64,000 nt of DNA from JANNYA01 sp031422315. GTDB taxonomy: Bacteria; Pseudomonadota; Gammaproteobacteria; Xanthomonadales; SZUA-5. Below are positions 53,177-60,592 of the stretch, one piece after another. The notes below the pieces were generated by a model that worked only from the letters and a program-made list of their open reading frames with translations, was not told the DNA's origin and ran no database searches. Position 1 is the stretch's first letter; the number at the start of each line of letters is the position of its first letter. Both the position numbers and the translations under genes were made by a program. The DNA lies in assembly GCA_031422315.1 (NCBI GenBank), contig JANOQN010000053.1, forward strand, positions 62,001-126,000. Reading direction: 5' to 3'.

Positions 53177-53234
53177 TTGGCTTTCCAGTTAGCTATCATT
53201 CAACATTAGCCTAGCAAAGAATTGTGCGCAAAAG

Positions 53235-54785
53235 ATGAGAATGAGAATTAATTTTTTTGCCGCGTTGATACTTGTGCTGACACCGCTACTGCACGACGGC
53301 TTGGTTAGTTATGGTGATACCAGCTGGCACCTGCGCTGGATGCAAGCTTTTTACGAAGCGCTAGCGCAAGCGCAGTGGTGGCCGATTTGGTTAAGTGATG
53401 CCGATTTTGGCCTGGGCGCGCCGCTATTTGGCTTCTATGCGCCGGGTAGCTTTTGGCTTGCGGCGGTTTTGCAAGCGATTGGCCTGCCGATACTTGCCGC
53501 TTACAAATGCGTGCTGGGGCTGGGCCTCGCACTTTTAATCAGCGCGGGTTGGCGGGCTAACCCACGTTTTGGCGCATGGGCGATGCTGCTGCCGGCGGTA
53601 TTTTTGGGCTATTGGTGGAATGCCCCGGCGGGTGCGTTGGGCGCGGGTTTTGCGGCGCTGGCTTGGGTAATGTGGAATGAAAAGCGATTACGGCTTGGGG
53701 CTGCGCTGGCGTTTGCTTGTATTGCCTGCCATTTGTTGAGCGGGCTGATGCTGCTGGTTTTATTAGGATTTCATTGCTTGTTGGAAGCGAAAGATTGGCG
53801 CGCGCGCGGCATGAATCTGGCGCAGCTGTTGGCTATTTTGGCGGCCAGCGCGATGTTTTGGCTGCCTGGCATGCTACTCAAAACCCAGATTGATTCGGCC
53901 TATTTGCTGGAACATAAAAGCTATCAAATCGCTTGCAATCTTTTCTTCTGGCAGGTAGAAAACTGCGGCGCATTTCGGGCTGAGCGGCTTTGGCTTAATG
54001 CCGTGCAGGCCGTATTGCTGCTGTGGTTTGCCATCATTTGCAAGCGCGCATGGCAAATCAAAACCCAGCGCACTTTGCTTTATTGCTGTGCGATTGTTTT
54101 GCTGCTGACCACCGTGCTGGCGTTGCCAATCTATGCCTTAGTTAAGCCGCTGGCGATGATCCAGTTTGGCTGGCGCTGGTGGCCGTTGTTGGTTCTGCTA
54201 TTGATTCAATTGACGCCAGCCGAACACATCCGAACCGGATTCATGGCTAGCGCGGCATTGTTGGGTTTAAGTTTACTGCTGTACCCTGGATGGCAATTTG
54301 GCGTATTGCCAGAGCGCGGCTGGGCCTCGCCTACGGTGCTTGCGAGCGTTGCTGCACGGCACCAGATTGCGCTGCCGGAATATCGCCCGAATCGAATAGA
54401 GCGCGCGCAAATGGCTAGTTTTGTCGAGCGCCAGCGCATTGAGCCTGCACTTAGAAGTGCGGCACTTTTGCGCTTCGAGATATTACGTCGCACGCATCAT
54501 GAAGCCATTTACACACTGCAGCAAAGCCATGCTGGACAGGTCGATATCAAGCAATTTTGCTTCCCCGGCTGGCAAGTTCAAATCAATGACCAGCCGCAAA
54601 CATTAAGCTGTGATGCGCGCGTACACACCATGCAAGTGCTGGCACCGGCGGGCGAATCACGCTTGCGTTTGCGCTATCAATGGAGCTGGCATTATTGGTT
54701 GGGTTGGGCGGCGAGTGGTATTGGCATCTTGCTTTTGGGGTGGCTGTTGAAACGCAGCGTGCAGCTTCAGCAAGCCTCAGCATGA
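53235..54785 (+). CDS. Polytopic membrane protein, GT-C-like
   Basis: 516 residues with about ten to twelve hydrophobic helices in the first 380 residues and one at the C-terminus (WLGWAASGIGILLLGWLL), and a soluble periplasmic domain between them (about 385-490). The early SYGDTSWHLRWMQAFYEAL loop with acidic and His residues after the first helix resembles GT-C glycosyltransferases or the 6-pyruvoyl-tetrahydropterin-synthase-related membrane proteins. It overlaps a GT2 glycosyltransferase gene by four bases, which supports a role in transferring polyprenyl-linked sugars. Substrate unknown. Confidence 0.7.
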   Translation: MRMRINFFAALILVLTPLLHDGLVSYGDTSWHLRWMQAFYEALAQAQWWPIWLSDADFGLGAPLFGFYAPGSFWLAAVLQAIGLPILAAYKCVLGLGLALLISAGWRANPRFGAWAMLLPAVFLGYWWNAPAGALGAGFAALAWVMWNEKRLRLGAALAFACIACHLLSGLMLLVLLGFHCLLEAKDWRARGMNLAQLLAILAASAMFWLPGMLLKTQIDSAYLLEHKSYQIACNLFFWQVENCGAFRAERLWLNAVQAVLLLWFAIICKRAWQIKTQRTLLYCCAIVLLLTTVLALPIYALVKPLAMIQFGWRWWPLLVLLLIQLTPAEHIRTGFMASAALLGLSLLLYPGWQFGVLPERGWASPTVLASVAARHQIALPEYRPNRIERAQMASFVERQRIEPALRSAALLRFEILRRTHHEAIYTLQQSHAGQVDIKQFCFPGWQVQINDQPQTLSCDARVHTMQVLAPAGESRLRLRYQWSWHYWLGWAASGIGILLLGWLLKRSVQLQQASA

Positions 54786-55468
54786 GCGGCGTGTGCGCAA
54801 TCACCATTTTGATACCTTGCCGCGATGAGCAGGCCTGTATTCCTGAGCTATTGACGCGTTTGCAGCGTGCGTTCGCAGATGTCGCGGTTGAAATTTGGCT
54901 GTGCGGTGGGGAATCGCCCAAGCCATACGGCAATGCACGCGTGCTCTCGCGGCCATTAGACGCCACTTTGAGCATTCAAGAAGCGCTGGTGGCCGCAGCA
55001 CAGCAGGTGCGCAGCGCTTGGGTGCTGGTGATGGATGCTGACTTGCAACACGCGCCAGAAGCCGCCGCAGAACTTGCCAAAAATGCGCTGGCTAGCGCGC
55101 CCGCACTTTGGATCGCTGCGCGCAGCGATACCCAGCTGCTAAGCCCGATTCGGCGGGCCAGCAGCGCAGTACTGCGTTTATTAGTTAACTATCGGCTTAA
55201 GCTGGCGCTGACCGATCCGCTCAGTGGCTTTTTTTCGGTGCCTACCGCTTGGCTGGCAGCGCTTCCAATGCAGCCTGGCTTTAAGCCGCTGTTGGCTTTG
55301 TTGCCACTGCATTTTGCTGAAGTTCGTGAGCTGCACTATCCATTCGCGACTCGGTTTGCCGGTAATAGCAAGTTGGACTGGCGGCGCACTTGGCAGACGA
55401 TTTGGATGATTGTGGGGTTGAAGCGGATGCGCACTTTTACGCCACTTAGTGGGCCACCCGTTCGGTGA
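54782..55468 (+). CDS. Glycosyltransferase family 2, polyprenyl-phosphate type
   Basis: 228 residues with the GT-A fold: ITILIPCRDEQACIPELLTRL at the N-terminus and the metal-binding DADLQHAPE motif (DxD) near residue 83. The LALTDPLSGFFSV segment is typical of dolichol/polyprenyl-phosphate mannosyltransferase-like enzymes. The ATG at 54782 overlaps the upstream stop by four bases. Together with the membrane protein it could make and use a polyprenyl-phosphate sugar. There are no membrane helices at the C-terminus. The acceptor is unknown. Confidence 0.82.
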   Translation: MSGVCAITILIPCRDEQACIPELLTRLQRAFADVAVEIWLCGGESPKPYGNARVLSRPLDATLSIQEALVAAAQQVRSAWVLVMDADLQHAPEAAAELAKNALASAPALWIAARSDTQLLSPIRRASSAVLRLLVNYRLKLALTDPLSGFFSVPTAWLAALPMQPGFKPLLALLPLHFAEVRELHYPFATRFAGNSKLDWRRTWQTIWMIVGLKRMRTFTPLSGPPVR

Positions 55469-55469
55469 G

Positions 55470-55619
55470 CCTGGGTTCCCGCCTGCGCGGGAATGACGGT
55501 AAAGCGGCACCACGGTTCAAGGCAATGCCGTTAACTTGAGCCCTTTTGGCGAAAGTGTCGCACGTCATTCTGCGCGTAGTCGCAGAATCCATGGACCCTG
55601 CGACTACGCGCAGGGTGAC
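55470..55619. repeat. REP-like copy and long palindrome in the 55469-55681 gap
   Basis: A REP-like copy, CCTGGGTTCCCGCC...GGGAATGACGG, lies at 55470-55499, just after the glycosyltransferase stop. At 55564-55619 there is an extended near-perfect palindrome with arms around CTGCGCGTAGTCGCAG and CTGCGACTACGCGCAG, centred on TCCATGGA and ending in GTCA/TGAC. Both could stop convergent transcription. No gene is seen in the rest of the gap. Confidence 0.8.
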
Positions 55620-55681
55620 GACATTTTGGTTGTTAGTTTTAGTTTATGAGATTGGGGTTCGAGGCAACTCCATATGAGCCA

Positions 55682-58600
55682 CTAATTCGCCACAACCTCC
55701 GGCTGCTGCTGCGTTTCAATTTCTAACTGCCGTGCGATGGCATCGGGTGATTTGGTACGCGCAGCAACTGCGGCGTACATGATCGGCACGACGTACAGCG
55801 ACAAAATCGTCGAGAAAGTTACGCCGAACACGATCACAATGCCGATGGTGATTCGGCTTTGCGCGCCTGCGCCGTGTGCGAAGACTAGCGGCAATGCGCC
55901 CACGACGGTTGCCACGCTGGTCATCAGGATCGGGCGCAGCCGCACTGCGGACGCTTCAATCGCGGCTTGGCGCACATTGCGGCCGGCATCGCGCAGCTGA
56001 TTGGCGAACTCGACAATCAATATGCCGTTTTTCGCCGCTAGCCCGACCAAAATGACGATGCCAATTTGGCTGTAGATATTCAACGTGGATCCAAAAATCC
56101 AAAGCCCGAGCAGCGCGCCAAACACCGCTAACGGCACCGTCAACATAATTAGCATCGGATGCAGGAAGCTTTCAAATTGCGCTGCTAGCACCAGATATAC
56201 CACTAGCAGTGCCAGCGCTAAGGTAATCAGCACCGAAGCGCCTGCACGTTTGAATTCGCGGCTATCGCCTTTGTAGTCAAAGCGCGCTTCTGGCGGCAGC
56301 ACGCGTTTGGCGGTGCTTTCGACTTCCTCCAATGCTTGCGCCATGGTGGCACCCGGCGCCAATCTGGCGGAAATCGTCAGCGCGCGCAGCCGATTAAAGC
56401 GATTGAAGCTGCTGGCTTCAGCGCGCTCGCGCAGACTAACTACGTTGGACAGCGCAATCAGCTCGCCGCGATTGTTACGCACGTATAGATCGCTGAGTTC
56501 GGAGACATCATCGCGCTCATCGCGATTCGCCTGCATCATGACGTCGTATTCTTCACCGTTTTGGCTAAACGTAGTAATGCGGCGCGAGCTGAGCAGCGTA
56601 TCCAATGTGCCAGCGATATCTTCTTGGCTGATACCCAAATCGGCGGCGCGCGCGCGATTAATGTCCATGCGCAGCTGCGGCCTAGTTTCTTTGTAATCTT
56701 GATCCAAACCCATTAACAGCGAACTTTTGCTGAGCTCTGGCATAAGTAAATCGCGCCAACTGGCCAGCGTTTCATAGCTTGGCCCCAGCAGAACAAACTG
56801 CACAGGCTGGCCAAAGCCTCGGCCTAGGCCTTGACGCATTTGCGGAAATCCCACCACGCCTGGAATTTCGCTCAAGTCTTTCGCGACCTGCTCCATTGCC
56901 GATTGCGTGCTGATGGTGCGCTCGTTCCAAGGCGGCATCACTACAATGGCTTGGCCGGTGTGAAAATCTTCCGAGGTTGAGCCGCCAAAGCCGCGCGGTG
57001 CGCGCGTGTTAACTCGGGCTAGCGTGCCATCATCAACCAGCTTGAGCAGCTTGCTTTCGGTTTGCGCCATTTGCCGCAGCGTGTAGTCAAAGCCCGCGCC
57101 TTCCGGGCCGTTGAGTACGACAAAAAACAGTCCACGATCTTCCGCTGGTGCCAATTCTTGCGGCACTATTCGATAGAGCAAAACCGAGCCGACTAGCGCA
57201 ATCGCCATAGCAATCACTACCGCTGCACGCCGATCTATCCAGCGCTCAAGCGAGCGCGCATATCGCTGGCTCAACTTAGCGCTAGTCGCTTCAATACGCT
57301 TGGCAAAACGGGATCTCGGCGCGCCGTGCGGCTTAAGAATACTGGCGCACATCGCCGGTGAGAGTGACAGCGCAACGAACGCACTGACCAATACCGCTGA
57401 AGAAATCGCGACCGAAAGCTCACGAAATAGCCGCCCCAAATTGCCGTCCATAAACGCAATTGGAATGAACACCGCAACTAATACGGCAGTAGTGGCGATA
57501 ACGGCAAAGAACACCTGCCGAGCCCCGCGCAGCGCAGCGAGCCGCGGGCTTTCATGCTCTTCATCGATCCGGCGCTGGCAGTTTTCCAGCACCACGATGG
57601 CATCGTCGACCACTAAACCAATCGATAAAATCAACGCGAGCAGAGTCAACAAATTGATGGAAAAGCCGAACGCCGATAGAAAAATGAAGCTGCCCATTAC
57701 GCAGACGGGCACAGTAACCGCCGGAATAAGCGCAGCGCGCCAAGAGCCTAGAAATAAGTAGATCACCGCAACCACCAGCAAAATGGTGATACCGAGCGTG
57801 AAATAAACCTCGTTGACTGCCGCTTCAATAAATTCGGAAGTGTCGACCGCCAGCACCAGCTCGGTGCCTTCTGGCAGATCTTTTTGCAGCCGATTCATCT
57901 CGGCTTTGACGTCACGCGATACTTCCAGCGCGTTCGCAGTGCTCTGTTTGATGATGCCCAAACCCACCTGCGGCTGTCCGTTGCCGCGAAAATACGTGCG
58001 CCGCTCGAACGCGCCTAGCTCCACTTTCGCTACTTCACCCAAGCGCAGCAAATGCCCATCTGCGCCTTTTCGAAGCACCAACTGCGCAAAATCTTCTGGC
58101 TTACTAAAACCACTCGGCATGCGCACGGTAAAATCGCGATCTGCCGATTCAATACGGCCGGCCGGTAGCTCGATATTTTCGCGCCGCAGCGCAGCTGCCA
58201 CGTCAGTCACGGTCAAGCCGCGCGCGGCAAGCGCGTCGGGGTTGAGCCAAATTCGCATGGCGTAGCGTTTCGCGCCGCTCAGCGTGACCCGCGCTACGCC
58301 ATCGATCGTGCTCATGCGATCTAATAAAAATCGATCCGCGTAATCTGAAAGCTCAAGCGGCGAGAGTTTGGTGCTCGCTAAATTGAGCCATAGCATGATG
58401 TCCGCGTCGCCATCGACTTTCGCCACCTGCGGCGCATCGGCATCGACCGGCAGCTGCGTTACGGTTCGGCTGACCGCATCGCGCACATCATTGGCGGCGG
58501 ATTCGATATCGCGGTCCAAGGTAAATTCAATCGTGATATTAGAGCGGCCGTTGCTAGAGCTTGACGAAATCAGCTCAATACCCTGCAAGCCCGCTACCGA

Positions 58601-58804
58601 ATCTTCCAATATTTGCGTAACGCGCGATTCAATCACCTGCGCGGGTGCGCCACGATAGTTGGTTTCGATGCTAACCACCGGCGGATCAATATTCGGTACT
58701 TCGCGCAGCGGCAAGCGATTAAACGCCATGACGCCGAGCGCAACCAGCAGCAAGCTCAAAACGGTTGCAAACACCGGGCGTTTTACGGAGATATCTGACA
58801 ACAT
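55682..58804 (-). CDS. RND-family efflux pump inner-membrane subunit (HAE1-like)
   Basis: About 1040 residues with the RND plan: one N-terminal helix, large periplasmic loop, six helices, second loop, five helices. The conserved N-terminus SDISVKRPVFATVLSLLLVALG, the proton-relay Asp pair in GLVVDDAIVVLENCQRRI (TM4) and the late LVGLAAKNGILIVEFAN segment identify the HAE1/MexB-like group. The ATG at 58804 is taken; a TTG at 58816 is also in frame. Unusually, no periplasmic adaptor or outer-membrane factor gene is adjacent, so it must rely on partners elsewhere. The substrate is unknown. Confidence 0.92.
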   Translation of the reverse strand: MLSDISVKRPVFATVLSLLLVALGVMAFNRLPLREVPNIDPPVVSIETNYRGAPAQVIESRVTQILEDSVAGLQGIELISSSSSNGRSNITIEFTLDRDIESAANDVRDAVSRTVTQLPVDADAPQVAKVDGDADIMLWLNLASTKLSPLELSDYADRFLLDRMSTIDGVARVTLSGAKRYAMRIWLNPDALAARGLTVTDVAAALRRENIELPAGRIESADRDFTVRMPSGFSKPEDFAQLVLRKGADGHLLRLGEVAKVELGAFERRTYFRGNGQPQVGLGIIKQSTANALEVSRDVKAEMNRLQKDLPEGTELVLAVDTSEFIEAAVNEVYFTLGITILLVVAVIYLFLGSWRAALIPAVTVPVCVMGSFIFLSAFGFSINLLTLLALILSIGLVVDDAIVVLENCQRRIDEEHESPRLAALRGARQVFFAVIATTAVLVAVFIPIAFMDGNLGRLFRELSVAISSAVLVSAFVALSLSPAMCASILKPHGAPRSRFAKRIEATSAKLSQRYARSLERWIDRRAAVVIAMAIALVGSVLLYRIVPQELAPAEDRGLFFVVLNGPEGAGFDYTLRQMAQTESKLLKLVDDGTLARVNTRAPRGFGGSTSEDFHTGQAIVVMPPWNERTISTQSAMEQVAKDLSEIPGVVGFPQMRQGLGRGFGQPVQFVLLGPSYETLASWRDLLMPELSKSSLLMGLDQDYKETRPQLRMDINRARAADLGISQEDIAGTLDTLLSSRRITTFSQNGEEYDVMMQANRDERDDVSELSDLYVRNNRGELIALSNVVSLRERAEASSFNRFNRLRALTISARLAPGATMAQALEEVESTAKRVLPPEARFDYKGDSREFKRAGASVLITLALALLVVYLVLAAQFESFLHPMLIMLTVPLAVFGALLGLWIFGSTLNIYSQIGIVILVGLAAKNGILIVEFANQLRDAGRNVRQAAIEASAVRLRPILMTSVATVVGALPLVFAHGAGAQSRITIGIVIVFGVTFSTILSLYVVPIMYAAVAARTKSPDAIARQLEIETQQQPEVVAN

Positions 58805-58889
58805 AGATGTTCCCAACTTTGGACAATGAAAAAGCAGATTAAAACAACGCCAGACGAATAAAAAACCTCAGTTGACAACGCTCTGTGTC

Positions 58890-58980
58890 GTCATTCCCGC
58901 GAAGGCGGGAACCCAAGTTCCTTGAGCACCGCCATGCGAGGTTATAGGCGTCTGGATTCCCGCCTTCGCGGGAATGACGG
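58890..58980. repeat. REP-like inverted pair upstream of the RND gene
   Basis: GTCATTCCCGCGAAGGCGGGAACCCAAG (58890-58917) and its inverted partner TCTGGATTCCCGCCTTCGCGGGAATGACGG (58951-58980), 33 bases apart. These are the best-conserved copies of the family in the window. The gap 58805-59017 holds nothing else recognisable. Confidence 0.85.
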
Positions 58981-59017
58981 CTAGTCAGACCATCCTAGCC
59001 AGCCCAATAAACTCATC

Positions 59018-59233
59018 TTATTTCGCCTTCGGAACACGCGTCAATTTATAAAGCAGCACCACACCTACCAGCGGAATCAATAGCAAAAACATCGACTTAG
59101 GCGAAACCGTAGCGGATCGAATAAACAAATAGACCCCGAACAGCGCCAGCGCCAACGTCACGCCAATAATGCCAATTAGAAACGGCGCGCCGGGCTGCTG
59201 GCTCATCGGCAGCGTTTTCTTCAAATCAGACAT
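59018..59233 (-). CDS. Small two-helix membrane protein, unknown function
   Basis: 71 residues with two transmembrane helices (about 18-38 and 47-62) and a basic C-terminus. The ATG at about 59233 has a GAGG ribosome site 8 bases upstream; the TTG further upstream overlaps the dioxygenase gene. It starts about 10 bases after the homogentisate-dioxygenase-like stop, so it is in the same operon. I do not recognise the family. Confidence 0.65.
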   Translation of the reverse strand: MSDLKKTLPMSQQPGAPFLIGIIGVTLALALFGVYLFIRSATVSPKSMFLLLIPLVGVVLLYKLTRVPKAK

Positions 59234-59243
59234 ACCACTGGCC

Positions 59244-60398
59244 TCAACCTTGAAAATCCGAGGGTAGGCTTTGCGGCGTCTTCCAACTGTCAACGTAGCT
59301 TTCTTGCTCTACCGCTGCGGCACTTTGGCCCACATCAAGCGCATCGCGCGTATCGATCATGACTGCGTATTCGTCCGTTGCGGGCTTAGATTGCACCAGC
59401 ATTTTACTCAAGGCTTTCGGATGCGGACCGTGGGTAAAGCCACACGGGTGATAGGTAATCATGCCAGGGTGGATATTGTCTCGGCTGAAGAAATCACCTT
59501 TGTGATAGAAAATCACCTCATCGTAGTCGTCATTATTATGAAAAAACGGCACCTTGATTGCGCCCGGATCAGTTTCAAACAGCCGTGGCACAAAGGTACA
59601 CACGACAAAGCGATTCGCGACAAACGTGGTGTGCGCTGAAGGCGGCAGATGGTAGCGGTGGCTCATCAGCGGGCGAATATCTTTCACGTTGATTCGCACC
59701 GGGCATAAATCACCATGCCAGCCGACTGCATCTAGCGGGTTGTACGGATAAGTAATCGTGCTAATTTGATCGCGCCGCTTAACGTGAATTTTCCAATCGC
59801 CCGCTACTTGCCGCTTAAACGCGGCGTCAATTTTCGGCGCGTCCAACATCGCCGGATCAAAAATCGCCTGCGCACCAACCAGGCCTTTTTCCGGCAAGGC
59901 ATAGCTGCCATTGGTGGCCTCAATCATTAGAATTTCCAGCGGCTTGTATACTTCCAAGCGCCACATGGTTCCGCGCGGCAGCACCACATAATCACCCGCC
60001 GTAATGTCTAGATGCCCGTAATCGCAAAAGAACGACGCCTCACCGCTGTGAATAAACAGCAGCTCGTCGCCATCACTATTGCGCACCAGATAGCGCATCG
60101 AACCATCGCAGCGCCACAGCCGCATTTTGCAGTGCGCGTTCGACAGCAATAGCGGCGCATGCCAGGGTGTTTCACCGCAATCGCGCATTTTGTTGGTGTC
60201 AAACGCACGCGGGCGCAGCGGGCCTTCCATTTTGCTCCAACCCGTTGGTGGCGCGGCGTGATACATAAAGCTAGCCGGACCAAAAAAGCCTTCCTTGCCC
60301 AATTCCCGCTCAAACGTACCCGCCGGTAAATCAGCGTGCGCCTGGCGCGAACTTTGACCTTCAACCCGAGAATGGGTAATCCACCGACGTGATGACAT
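59244..60398 (-). CDS. hmgA: Homogentisate 1,2-dioxygenase-like cupin
   Basis: 384-residue iron-dependent ring-cleavage dioxygenase-like protein of the short HgmA-type. The likely iron ligands are His and Glu in FFHNNDDYDEVIFYHKG and a His in the YHPCGFTHGPHP segment. The N-terminal part GKEGFFGPASFMYH and LFIHSGEASFFCDYG (a cupin strand) fit the family. The conserved start is the ATG at 60398; the frame extends six codons further. Homogentisate cleavage belongs to tyrosine catabolism, but no hpd or maiA is beside it; the FAH-family gene at 27439 is not linked. A related gentisate-type substrate cannot be excluded. Confidence 0.75.
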   Translation of the reverse strand: MSSRRWITHSRVEGQSSRQAHADLPAGTFERELGKEGFFGPASFMYHAAPPTGWSKMEGPLRPRAFDTNKMRDCGETPWHAPLLLSNAHCKMRLWRCDGSMRYLVRNSDGDELLFIHSGEASFFCDYGHLDITAGDYVVLPRGTMWRLEVYKPLEILMIEATNGSYALPEKGLVGAQAIFDPAMLDAPKIDAAFKRQVAGDWKIHVKRRDQISTITYPYNPLDAVGWHGDLCPVRINVKDIRPLMSHRYHLPPSAHTTFVANRFVVCTFVPRLFETDPGAIKVPFFHNNDDYDEVIFYHKGDFFSRDNIHPGMITYHPCGFTHGPHPKALSKMLVQSKPATDEYAVMIDTRDALDVGQSAAAVEQESYVDSWKTPQSLPSDFQG

Positions 60399-60592
60399 AA
60401 TGAGTGCCCGAACCAAAAAGAGGCGCTAAGCATACGAGTTTCGAGCGAGGAACGCGTCTAAAGGTTGCCGAAAGTTGCTGCATAGCAATCTGACTGCACC
60501 TATGAAGTGGGAATACCAGACGAATGATCGAACCCCCGCTCTAGGCTCGGTTTGCTATTCTTGCGAATCTATTTTTCGCAAAGTTCGCCACC

